Positions 12,666 to 24,054 of a DNA stretch of 64,000 nucleotides are shown here, in pieces. A model generated the notes under the pieces. It did not search any database. It was given only the letters and a program-made list of their open reading frames with translations, and was not told the DNA's origin. The DNA comes from Petrolisthes cinctipes (taxonomy: Eukaryota; Arthropoda; Malacostraca; Decapoda; Porcellanidae), in NCBI GenBank assembly GCA_033782935.1, contig JAWQEG010001554.1, positions 163,083-227,082 of the forward strand. Reading direction: 5' to 3'. Numbering within the stretch: position 1 is the stretch's first letter; every line of letters begins with the position of its first letter. A program made the position numbers and the translations under genes.

Positions 12666-14024
12666 ACAACAACAGTTTAGTTATACAATGAGAAAAAATT
12701 GGTATATTTTATTCGATTGCTGTCAAATAGTGGGGGTTTCCTCTACTCATTTATTGGGTGATAGTTATTTTATTATGATGTTTATATTGTTATGAATGAT
12801 TGCACTGTAACATAATTATTTTCTTTTATACTGTATTATATTTGTTAATTATTCTATATTTAATTGTTTCACTCCTGGCATGAGAGGGGGGAATGAAAGA
12901 GTAAGAGTTGGATGTCTGTGAGGACAGAACTGGGCCCTGACACAGAATGTGTGGTAAGTGGAAGACTGTAGTAGGGGTGGGAAGGGAGGCTGGAGTGTGA
13001 GTGAAAGTTGGAGAAGTGAGAGGTAGAGGAGAGGAGGATGGAACTTTTGCTGCTCACCACTTGTAAGCAGTCTGCAAGAGACAAATAACAGTACAGTAAT
13101 TAGAAAGATACATTTCTCTTTAATATGGGACAAACAACATCAAAATATGTATAATTTTGTTGGGGGGGATATTTTAAAGTTATGTAGAATAATTGTGGTA
13201 ATCCTACTATACTGTACCCTGTATATACTTGTATTTATATTTAACTTCAATAAAATGTATTATTTAGTATGATTATCAGCTTTTCCCCCCTACCCCTAGA
13301 AAAAAGGAAAATGAGGCTGACTGAAGAGTCCTCTTGTTTTGAACTATTGACTGAGGGGCTACGAAAGAATCGATGAGTCCAAATTATTACTCTTCACCCG
13401 AGTTACGGACTGTGAAGGTGATGCTGCACTGGTGGTGAAGGTGGAGTTGCTGTACTGGTGTCATCTCTTACATGGGCTTCTAGATACATGTAGCCTACCA
13501 AACTTGAAGGATTGAGAGCTACCTTAGGGACCACTGAAAAAGACTCATTTTCTACCAACCATCTCTGAAGAAGATAACCCACCAGAAGAACCACAGCAAA
13601 GGGAACTTTAAATACTGTCTATTATATTGTGAACTTACTGTATATAGTATTTGTGTCATCTCTGCCTTATTATACAGTACAGTTTATATTGCCTGTAAAG
13701 ATTTTGCAAAGGTTTTGGTGCCCCATCAATCCCAAGGCAATCCCTTTCCTCTCTTCAGTTGTACTTTTTTACCTCTTTTTCCTTTGTTTTTGCTGTACCT
13801 CCTTGTGACTTCCTTCTCCCTTTTGGTGTATGGTTTTCTGGCTTAGTATAAGTTTTCTTTCTTCCCTGTTATAATCTGCTATAATTTCTGGTGGAAATCA
13901 AACACCAGATGTTTATACACCTACTACTGTAACTGGGCAGTAGAAACTACAACCAATTGGTTACAATAGGGTTCATATGATCATGAAGAGTTACAAATGA
14001 AATGGATGAAGTTATATTGCAGTT

Positions 14025-14212
14025 TTGGATTATACAGTTCAATTCTGGTGCCCATTCGACAGGCTGGATATTAGATTATTAGAGAGACTATAAAGAATGA
14101 TTACTAAATTTATTCACAGTCTTAAATTTTCCATATGGAGAAAAAATATCTAAGCATCAACACAGGAGTACGTTCGACAAAGTTCTACGAGAGTAGGCCA
14201 AGAGGAACATAC

Positions 14213-14245
<33 letters not shown>
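14025..14245 (+). mobile_element. LINE reverse transcriptase C-terminal fragment with poly(A) tail
   Basis: A decayed frame resembles the LEYAVQFW.P....DI.LLER region near the C-terminus of CR1-like RTs. It runs into an uninterrupted run of 29 A at 14217-14245, as expected for the 3' end of a retroposed copy. It may be the downstream part of the element at 12365-12665 or a separate insertion. Confidence 0.55.
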
Positions 14246-14248
<3 letters not shown>

Positions 14249-14300
14249 GAAATAATTTAAATTGTTTTAAAGGAGGCTCGGCATTACAGTATACTGTATT

Positions 14301-14542
14301 GTACAGACGCGCACTACAGTCCCTAACTAGCCCACCTGAGTTGAAGCCCGAGATCTAGAGCAGGTCCATAGTTTCTGAACGACAGCCCACTCTAAAAAGG
14401 CCTCCATTCAACCATTGGTGCGAATGTGTGTGGCCTGACACTGGCCTCGTGATGGTTTGGGTGGGCTAGAATACAGAAATCGCCTGCTTCAGATCTCGGG
14501 CTTCGACTCAAGTGGGCTAGAGACTGTGGTGCGCGACTGTAC
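14301..14542. repeat. Foldback/MITE element with ~55-bp inverted arms
   Basis: The left arm starts GTACAGACGCGCACTACAGTC and runs to GAAGCCCGAGATCT. The right arm runs from AGATCTCGGGCTTCGACTCA to GACTGTGGTGCGCGACTGTAC. Mismatches are few. TA lies at both outer ends (TA|CAG...CTG|TA), consistent with a Tc1/mariner-type target duplication. About 120 bp separates the arms and there is no coding capacity. Confidence 0.82.
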
Positions 14543-15032
14543 ATGGACTCAAAATAGGTGAAACTTTAATCAGGAGCAACTATAAGGACTGGCTCAAAAG
14601 GCCAGTTTGTACACACAAGCTGCTGCTCATTAATTTAATGTCTGTCTCGTATCGGTAGCGATATCATACATAATTATTTATATTATTGCATCCACAGTCC
14701 ACACCCTTTTCAGAATTTCAGTTTCCTTTCGCTGAATCGCTGATTCGCTGGTAGAAGGTTGAGCAACTTGAGCTGAGGGCTCAGAGTCAGCCTAATCCCG
14801 CTCAGGTGGCACCGTTGAACACAGGCAACGCCACCCCCATAGAATGAAAAGATTAATAATGCTGGAAGACACGAAAACACTATTATTTAAACAATATGAT
14901 TATATAAGAATAATCTAATTGGGAATTTTGGTCCAATTTAGGGAATTATGAACTTGTGGGAACTGCAGGTGCTGTAACCTGTAATGTAATAAAGCTGGTG
15001 GTGCTGTAATGTTAGTAATGTAAACAACCAAG

Positions 15033-18000
15033 ATGGCTTCGCGTAGGAGGACGTACTCCTCTGGGTCTGATGCTTCCGATAGATTTATATCGATAAATGA
15101 ACGACCTGTCGATGACATATCACTAGAATTCTTCTACAAGTCTCATACCATCACTTTGTTAATAGTTATCATATCTGGACTTATCTATTTCGCATTTACA
15201 AGGTGAGTGATGTGTCCTGTTTCGTAAATCTATTCAATTTATTATGACTCATCTTTAACTAACTAAAGTATGTGTCGAAAGAATACCCTTTACGTTTTGA
15301 ATCAACATGAACTTGTAGATGCATAAGGAGAAATAAAATGGGTAGGAATATATACCGTAGTAAGCTTACATGGCTTTAATTATTGCTATTTTTGAACAAA
15401 AATTGCTTCTGCTTTTTTTTGGGGCAACACTATTGTGAGGAAATACCCGATCCGCTAACATGCTCATAGATTCTTTAATTAATGTAACTTAACCTAACCA
15501 AACCAAACCAAGCTAATTAGTCCATAGTTACTTTAATAAAAAGAAGCGATTGGATGCCAAATTAATGTCGGTGGTTGTTGACCAGTTTTATCTTCGACTT
15601 AAGACAACGTTCTCTGTGAAGTTGATATTGTGTATAATTTAGACTTATTGTTGACAATAGAACAGGTGCTTTAATATCTTTTGGCTGAGGTTCTCTGGTC
15701 AGCCTTGATGACCTTTTGCTTCTAGCCATATCTTGAATTTTTCCTATGACTGCTCAATGATACTTTTATTAATAAAACAGACAATAACTTTGGTAAAGGT
15801 ACAGAAGTGGACCTTACTGTATGATAGATATTTTACTATCATTACCCACTATTTTGGACCATTCTAAGACACTTTTCTATTATGGTTTTTCTTCCTCAAA
15901 TGCTCCGTTTCCAAGATAGGGCATATTCAAATGGGGCATTTTGAAATTAGCCTGACCTTACCTGACCTGACCTAACCTAACCTAACAACCTAACCTAACC
16001 TAACCTAGACAGCATCAGACTACCGGGACCTAACCTGGGCAAACTACCGGGAAATAATCGTGATAAAGTACAATAAATGACAGGGGTAAAATACTAGGAT
16101 CCAGCCGGATCTGGCAACACTGCTGCAGTAAGGTCCACTTCTGTACTAATACCAAAAAAAAAAGTAGGTGGGTGGGGCTACTAGGTGCCATATTCAAGAA
16201 CATTCGTGGTACATACGATGGCGTAGTATCGATACGACGGCTCAGTGGAGAAACAATAGAGCCATCGTACCGGTACCATGCCATCGTATGTACCACGAAT
16301 GTTTTTTAGTACGGCCCCTAGAACAGAGATCACGTATTATTTAGGTATTAGTACAGAAGTGGACCTTAATTCAGCAGTGTTGCCAGATCCGGGTGGGTCC
16401 CAGTATTTTACCCCTGTCATTTATTGTACTTTATCACGATTATTTCCCGGTAGTTTGCCCAGGTTAGGTCCCGGTAGTTTGCCCAGGTTAGGTCCCGGTA
16501 GTCTGATGCGGTCTAGGTTAGGTTAGGTCAGGTCAGGTAAGGTCAGGCTAATTTCAAAATGCCCCATTTGAATATGCCCTATCTTGGAAATGGGGCATTT
16601 GAGGAAGAAAAACCATAGAAGAAAAGTGTCTTAGAATGGTCCGAAATAGTGGGTAATGACAGTAAAATATCTATTATACAGTAAGCTCCACTTCTGTACC
16701 TTTACCATAACTTTTCGATTATGTACTGTATTGTAGTTAATGTTACAGTACTTATATACATTCCAGTACACCCTATCTAATGTTCATGTTCTTACTGAAG
16801 TTTTCCCCTGGCTTATCTCAGTGCCTTAGTAACTGGTAACTTGAATGATACCAAATTATAATGTTAATGTGCTAAATAAAAAATGCTGGGTTTCAGGTTT
16901 TTCACTGAAGTAAGTTCATTTTAAATATAAGACACCTAATGTCAATTATTTATATTGTATTTCAGGGATGAAAATGAGAGCATTCAATCCAATATCCAGA
17001 GTGGGCTTGTGGCAATGGTTTTCTTCTTCCTTATCATCAGTATTATGGCTTTTCCAAATGGTCCCTTTACTCGGCCACATCCAGCCATCTGGCGCATTGT
17101 CTTCGGTCTCTCAATACTTTACATGCTGCTACTACTCTTCATTGTCTTCCAGGTATTTAATCAATCTAACAACACTTTCAGGTTTTGTGTACATTAGGCC
17201 CAGCAGGATTAGAGGTTTTAGGGATGGTTAATGGTTTCTCATGAAGCTTGAGATAGTATTTAAGCTGGCTTTAATATATACCTGGTATGTCTTTATTATT
17301 TATGTGTATGTTACAGCACTACTCATGTTCAATACTGTACTGTGGTTTATATTTATTTTTATGTGTATATAAAATCAACAACAAAACTGAATTTGGTATG
17401 GCTTGCCAGAGTTTTCCAAAAGTGTATGGCATATACAACTGTGATAAAATAACTGCTGTACAGAATAACTTGTTGATTTTTATATTATACTAATGCTCTA
17501 TATTGGAAAAGATATTTTTAGCATCACAATTGCTGTAAGTGGCAATTTTACCAGCTAGCCTGCTTCTCTTTACAGGATTACCGGACGGTTCGTAGCATGT
17601 TCGAGTGGCTCTTCCCTGACTTGACTAACTTTACCATTGATATGGATAAGGTAGATATCATTCTTGTCTGCTGTGTTTCCAACATTATGGTGTATGTTAG
17701 TAGAATAAATGATGATATTATGTATTGTACTGTAAATTTAGCTGGGGAAGCTTATGGAGTGTCACAACTTAGCTGTAGTACAAGAGCCTGTGATATTCAT
17801 AGGGGTTAGGGGGCACATATCCCCAAGAATTTGCATAAATATGAGTGCTGTATGATCCCTTCATATCATTGCATTAATATAACAGTGTTCAAGCATTATC
17901 AATTTGTTCCCATCCAGCTTACAGATTGGAGGTTTTTAGAATTTAGTGTGAAGCTATGAACTAAGGCTGTATGCAAAGTGTATAGTACTTTTCATAGTAT

Positions 18001-21000
18001 AGACAATACTCTTACTCACAATCCCCAGTTGTGTCCTATGCCCTAACATAGTGTACCTCTACCATCCTGTCCACCAGGGAGAGTGGGGAGAAAAGTGTGA
18101 TGACCTGAGTTTCGCTCGATTGTGGGAGAGCATTGACTTCTTTTGCTTTGCTCACTTCACTGGTTGGATTATGAAGACTCTGCTTATCCGACACTATGGC
18201 ATCTTGTGGACTATCTCAGTTATGTGGGAGATAACAGAGGTGAGCTTCAGTTACCATGTTTTGCTTCTCTTGTGAGAATATGGATTCTGGTACTGTACGA
18301 GTATATCTGAAATTAGTTCATTATATCATAGTTATCATACCTGGTTTACCTATCTTTGTCAATTTAGTGCCCAATTTCATAATTCCAGATGGGTTTGCCA
18401 GATTATGATTTTAAAATATGCAAACTGAATGAATCTTATATTTCTTAAGACTTGCTGAGGAATTCCTTACCATGATGAAAGAAATGAAATATGAAGGTCA
18501 TGAGCCAAGTGCAAAGAAAATGACCTGACATGCATGACAAGAAATTTTTCTTTGCTGTATATTTTTTTTGCTTACCAGCATGATATTGACAACACTACTA
18601 CCAAGTAATGTTGGAGAGGCTGTTGAGGTTTCTGAGATACTAATAAGTTCCTAATATTTAATATGAAATTATTGATTATTTCTGGTTCCTTCAAGTAGGA
18701 TTTTGCACTTATTATTTGTCACCATTAGCATGTCAAAAATTGTCACTAAAATATCCTGTTCACCACCATTATTAATGTTACCATAGTTACCATAGTTAAT
18801 GACTTGGCTGAGTACCACCTCTTAACACCATTAAATATATCGTAATCATCCCCCAAATTCAAAAAGGCGAAATATGCTTCAGTAATCACTAAATATTACT
18901 ATGATTGTAAGAATTAACAAGTTTGTTTTCCTCCCTCCACTTGCCAAATCTGCCACAGATTGCATTTTCCCACCTTCTACCAAACTTCGTCGAGTGCTGG
19001 TGGGATGCTTTTATCCTTGATGTCCTCCTCTGTAATGGGTTTGGCATTTGGTGTGGCATGCAGATCTGCCACTTGATGGAAATGCGTTATTTCAATTGGG
19101 AGAGTATCAAGTAAGTTATTTCATTATTGTGCTTTTTATACCATTAAAGTTTTAATGGTCTTTCCATTTAGTTTATTTCATCATCATCATCATCAAGACC
19201 CCATTTTCATTTTTCAAAGGGTAGGGTCTCTATTGCCAGGGATGGGGAACTGAAATAAGAAATGAGCAGAGATAAGGACAGAATACCAAGTGAAATGGGC
19301 CACAATCATATGAAAACTCTTCCTTTCAAACCCCCAAATTTACATCTGCTCCCTCCAAGTTTTTGCATCTACAAAGAAAGACCCTTCATTGAAACATGGT
19401 GAAAATAGTCATTCCACTAATTGTCTTGTTGAAATAGGGTTGCCAGCCCTAACATTTACTAGAATGAGCGTATACTCCTAGCGAATCTCTTTCACTCCTG
19501 ACTATCGTACACAATTTATTTTACTCCACTCATTGTTAAACCACACTGCCTTCTCTCTAATCCCAACCTTTCGAATCTTTCACCTCATCTTACCATCTAC
19601 TCCGAGGTCTTTCCCATCTTATTTGCTCCTCATAATCCCTATCATACACCGCTTTCACCACTTTAGTTGCATTCATACTTTCCTTATGCCCTTACCATCT
19701 TAGAACACTTTCAACTACTCTTTATTCAAATTATTTACTCGCTTCTCACCTTTTATGGATTTCAGTAGTTCTTACACTGCCAGTTCTTCAACTACATACA
19801 TTTCATAGCATATCCATCTCCACTGGTTTTACACTTGATTTCTCATATTCATGCTACACCAAAGTTTTAGAATCATATACAGTAATAATGTGGGTTATTA
19901 CAAAGGAATGTTGTATTATAGAGAGCACAGATGCAGTAATTATTTTGGTTTATAATCATGTAAACATCATATTTTCTGTTTACCAAGGAAATTTTCTCTT
20001 TACTAAAGATTTCGTATTTCTTTCCTCAGAGATATCCAGACAACCACTGGAAAGCTGAAGCGTGCAGTGCTACAGTTCACTCCAGAATCTTGGACTGCTA
20101 TGCGTTGGTTGGACCCCACATGCACCTATATGCGGTTCTTGGCAGTATCACAGATAGTTATCTTCTGGCAGTTGTCTGAACTCAACACATTTTTCATCAA
20201 GCATATATTCCAAATGCCTCCAAGCCACCCATTGGTTTTCATTCGCATTTTCCTTCTTGGAGCCATGTCTGCACCTACTATAAGGTTCTTTACTTTTATT
20301 TATATATATTGTATATACACACTCACTACTTTTCCACGCAAATTCCTGCTTGAGAGTTTGACTTAATTTTGTGTTTAGATTTTAGCATGGTAATTTTTTC
20401 AGTTTATTTATGTGTATGTAGTTCATGAGCATGTTTTAATTTACACTATGTGCACCAGACAGTATTGCAAAGTAAGACTAATTTTTATTCAACATTTTGC
20501 CCATTTTTAGAAGAAACCTAGAAACATGCTCTTAATGATTATCACATACTACTCTAAGTTGGTTTGGCTTGTGCAAGAATAATGGTATATTGTCCTAATC
20601 TTTTATTATTTTATTTTGCTCTTCACTCATATTCCCAATATTTACTCCACCAGGCAATACTACAGTTATGTTACTGACCCACGATGCAAGCGTGTAGGGA
20701 CACAGTGTTGGGTGTATGGACTGTGTATGTGCATTGAGTCTCTCATCTGCATCAAGTTTGGAGCAGATATTTTCCAGCACACACAGATTCGGAACATCAT
20801 TGCATGGGTGTTGGTGCAGGCAGCTGGCTCTCTTATGTGCCTTTACCTGTGTGTTACCCACCACCGCTTGCAGCGTCGTCGACAGGTTAAACCGGTAAGT
20901 ATCCCTTGCTCACTTTTTTCCTTTCCTAACATAGAATTGCTAATTGATATAACATTAATCATATTTTAGTTTACTCTAAATACTGTTCATTACCACCAAA

Positions 21001-21947
21001 ATAGTGTTGAGAAAGCATAACAAGGAAGCTGGGTAACCTTATTCTAAAGACAGTCATCGATCCTTAGGGGTTATGTGCTAAGCAGCTATGTTGTAAAAAT
21101 AAAGCCTCACCTGTTGACTGCAGTGAACTGATCAGGAGCATTTGTAAAAATATTGACAGTGTTAAAGTGAATGAAAAAAAAATTCATTTTATCAAAGCAT
21201 ATGAGCAGTGAGAATTCAGAGTAATATCAAGTTTCAGTCATACAGTACTTAATTAAGTGAGTTTTGATACTAGGCATAGCTTGTACGGCTGCTTGTAGAT
21301 GACACTCATGATAAACTCTCTTGTTTATGCAAATGGCAACTCATGCTTTAGGCTGTTATATGTATTATACATTCATAAATTCTTTACCATTACACTGACC
21401 AGGAAGTAAAAATTAGAGTAAATCTAGTGCTGGAGACACTGGTCTAAAGAATGGGCTTTTTCCAGATATCTTTCGTGAGTATTGTATAAATGCTTTATAT
21501 GCAGGGGAAGCATTTGTGTGTCATAATATGTGAATGGTACTCAAGATCTTTGGGTAATTTTAGAGCTATGAATATTACAACAGAAATCTTTACCTGATAA
21601 AAATAATTCAAGCAGCAGGATTTGTGGCAATTAATTTACGGCCATTATGAAACCAATCAAGTTGGATATTCAGCCTGGCTCAGGCTTGTGTTTGAGTTTA
21701 CTGAAGTATTTTTATTTTAAAAGCATTACCGGTATATACTTATTCTCAGCAGGATGATTCTCTAGATGAAGATACTGAGCCAGATTCCCACATAACATCA
21801 TACATCCAGTCCCTGCCCCGTAAGACTGTAACACTGAGTACTCCAGAGGAAGATGATGACAGTGATGATGAAGACGAGGGTCCGGCAAAGGTCCAGCGGA
21901 GGAGGAAGAATCCTCAACTCAGACGTAGCAACAGGCTTGACCACTGA
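15033..21947 (+). CDS. PTDSS1: Phosphatidylserine synthase 1
   Basis: Eight exons: 15033-15202, 16966-17152, 17576-17650, 18078-18239, 18959-19110, 20030-20284, 20654-20894, 21753-21947, all in phase; 478 residues (human PTDSS1 473). It is a multi-pass ER enzyme that exchanges the choline head group of phosphatidylcholine for serine. Recognition: [16 protein letters not shown], then the [23 protein letters not shown] block (exon 2), [26 protein letters not shown]...[11 protein letters not shown] (exon 5), [29 protein letters not shown] and [19 protein letters not shown]. These favour PTDSS1 over PTDSS2. The C-terminus is acidic, then basic ([12 protein letters not shown] followed by [13 protein letters not shown]). 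The start ATG has A at -3 and G at +4. The last acceptor is a NAGNAG pair that would add or omit one Gln. Intron 1 contains a large composite palindrome. Confidence 0.95.
15789..16163 (-). repeat. ~370-bp inverted-repeat element, left copy, with CCTAA repeats
   Basis: Bounded by GGTACAGAAGTGGACCTTA and TAAGGTCCACTTCTGTACTA, so it has its own terminal inverted repeats. Inside it carries CCTAA runs around 15976-16008, the TTAGG-type arthropod telomere unit. The right copy (16341-16713) and a third copy (37088-37442) share the internal blocks GTTTGCCCAGGTTAGGTCCC and AAAAGTGTCTTAGAAT. Confidence 0.85.
16184..16318. repeat. Foldback hairpin element, copy 3
   Basis: GTGCCATATTCAAGAACATT at the left is answered by ACCACGAATGTTTTTTAGTA and CGGCCCC at the right. 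It is homologous to 3811-3943 and sits exactly between the two inverted copies of the ~370-bp element. CTAG occurs at both junctions, a possible target duplication. Confidence 0.82.
16341..16713 (+). repeat. ~370-bp inverted-repeat element, right copy
   Basis: Starts GGTATTAGTACAGAAGTGG and ends CCACTTCTGTACCTTTACC. It is the reverse complement of 15789-16163 with few differences: an extra tandem CCCGGTAGTTTGCCCAGGTTAG unit, and AGGTTAGGTTAGGTCAGG instead of the long CCTAA run. Confidence 0.85.
19178..19770 (-). mobile_element. 5'-truncated LINE with (GAT)n tail in PTDSS1 intron 5
   Basis: On the minus strand a decayed frame reads [25 protein letters not shown], then RW.RPRSRW.DEV, the usual end of a LINE reverse transcriptase (RWxGHxxRM...GRPRxRWxDxV). 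A ~300-base 3' untranslated region and a tail of five TGA/GAT units (plus-strand 19178-19196) follow. It is the most complete member of the family whose 3' ends are scattered at 4690, 11130, 30620, 33405, 39150 and 42780. Confidence 0.78.
21747..21753 (+). promoter_or_regulatory. NAGNAG tandem splice acceptor, last PTDSS1 exon
   Basis: The sequence CTCAGCAGGATG offers two in-frame AG acceptors three bases apart. The choice gives ...P-QDDSLDE or ...P-DDSLDE at the start of the acidic tail. Inference from sequence only. Confidence 0.5.
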
Positions 21948-23100
21948 CGTTAACCTTTCATGTTTTACAAGTAATTCATTATTCGTTTTTTATTTCACAT
22001 GTATTGTTTTAGCTCATCTGATTCTTGCATGTGGTATCTAGCTCTCATGCATTTATTTTCCAACCTTGTGATGCTCTTAGATGATTTATGTTATTATGCG
22101 TACAGTAATGTATTGTTTACGTCACTCATTATTCACAATGATTATCATCTGTTGTCTCATATTACAAATATGTTATTTGCTTAGTAATCTCAGGTTTAAC
22201 AGTGACCTACCTTTTTATCCTTCTGTAACATGCCTTCCCCTCCTGTTTCTCCCACTGTGGTTCCATGGCATTGTCTGCTTAATAGTCTTTGGTCATTCTA
22301 ATTATGCACTAAAGGTAAAACACCATTTGTCATATATTGCAGTTAAAATTTACCTTATTTACATTGTCTCCCTACCATATGAAATATCTTTCAGTGTACT
22401 TGCCTGGAACCAGTGTGTTTTTCTGTCACAATGACCCAGTCTTTATATATTAATATATAAAAGTATGTTTTTTATCTTCATAATATGTTACTCATTGCCT
22501 TCAAAATACCGTAGACTTTGTTAGTATAGGATCATATTCTCCACCAAGTGTTGCCTAAAAAGAATTCATCACTTTAAGTGATATCACTGTTCTGCAAGTA
22601 CAATCAAATATTCAAAGAATGGTCATAATTTGATGATTTAGGTATCCCTAGTGTTTTAAAGAAAATAATAGAGGGCATTAGACTTGTTTTTATATGAAGG
22701 TACTATAGCTTCATAAGTTGATCCACATAACTTACAGTCATCCCTTGTTTTATGATGTTTTGGAGAAGAGATTTTTAGTAATGAAAAAGGATTGACTCAA
22801 ATGCTTGTCCCTGAGAGAAAGCAGTGGATACAGTTCTGTGTTATAATAATTTTGATTCTGTTTAAACTTATACCAAACCCTCATTATAATAATGATAACA
22901 AACCATTTAGGGGTAGGGGGAAGTCATTAAAGACTAAATTCATTATACAGGTAGTGTGAGGTTGTTATATAAATACTAGTCATACATGTTCAAACCCAGT
23001 GCCATTACAATAGTTTGAAATGTATTTGATATATTTATCCTTCTAGACTTCCATGCAGGCTACAGGCTGGGGATTTTACAATTTTCCAGTGACAAATTAG

Positions 23101-24054
23101 TATACACCTCGGTCTCGTATAGAACGTCCAATAGGTCGATAGAAGACGTCGTTCTATGTGAAATCGTTCTATGTGATACACGTAACCTATGGGGAAAATC
23201 ACATTTGGTCGATCAATCACCAAAATTGTCCCTGAAATTAACATAAAATACTTTTCAAGGTGTTTCTTACCTTAATCCTACTGTACAGGGATGTATGTAA
23301 AATGCATTTTACAATTCATATTAAGGTTTTGGCAGGTGACTCATGTGACTGAGACAAGTCGGCGGCATCCGTGGTGGTGGAGGTGGTAGGGGGTGGAGAT
23401 AGTGTGTGATCATCGTTTGTTTTCTTTTATTAACCATACGCTGGTGTTTCCTTCTCCTTTCTCTTTCCGAGAAATAACTTCCTTCTTTATATCGAAGGAA
23501 ATTGCCTTCCGTTTTGTAAATGCACCACCTGGCATGACTGAGTGTTGAAGCTGGTGGTTAACTCGTAATCACTAAAAGCGAGCGAGTCAAACACGAGATT
23601 TCCCTAACTTCAACTTTATAATTTCCCTTTATGCCTCAATAATTCCCTGTTTACTCTTGAACATTGACGGTCTTTTTGGTATTTCTTCTGGTAAGACTTT
23701 CCCTGTTTACTTTTGAACAATCTTTATATAATTTCCCCGTGTGGATTTCAAAATTCCCTAAAACAGAGAAATTTCCTTGCTCCTGGCAACACTAGGTGGG
23801 GGGAAAGAGCGGGAGAAGTGGTGGCAACACATTCACTCACACTGTACAGACGCCAGTGATATAATTTCCTGACACGTTCATTATGATTTCGCTCGTTTTA
23901 TATAAGAACTCCTCGGATTTGCTTCACTTATTTTCGCCACCCGTTCTATATGGATGCAATCGTTTTATAAAATAATTTTAAGCTAATATTTTGGTCGCTC
24001 GTTCTATACGAGAATCGTTCTATGTGAACACGTTCTATATGAGACCGAGGTGTA
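23101..24054. mobile_element. Non-autonomous DNA transposon with TACACCTCGGTCTC termini
   Basis: The left end TATACACCTCGGTCTCGTAT and the right end ATATGAGACCGAGGTGTA are inverted repeats of about 26 bp, extended by subterminal copies of CGTTCTAT(G/A)TGA on both sides (about four at the left, four at the right). TA at both borders would fit a Tc1/mariner-type duplication. No transposase frame is present in the 954 bp. Confidence 0.82.

Larger units (their letters stand above)
11648..15032. other. Intergenic: SVOP 3' region to PTDSS1 start
   Basis: No gene found. Contents: AATAAA at 12195-12200 and 13249-13254 as candidate SVOP polyadenylation signals; a decayed CR1-like reverse-transcriptase piece (12365-12665); a second LINE C-terminal piece ending in poly(A) (14025-14245); and a long-armed foldback element (14301-14542). 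Confidence 0.6.
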
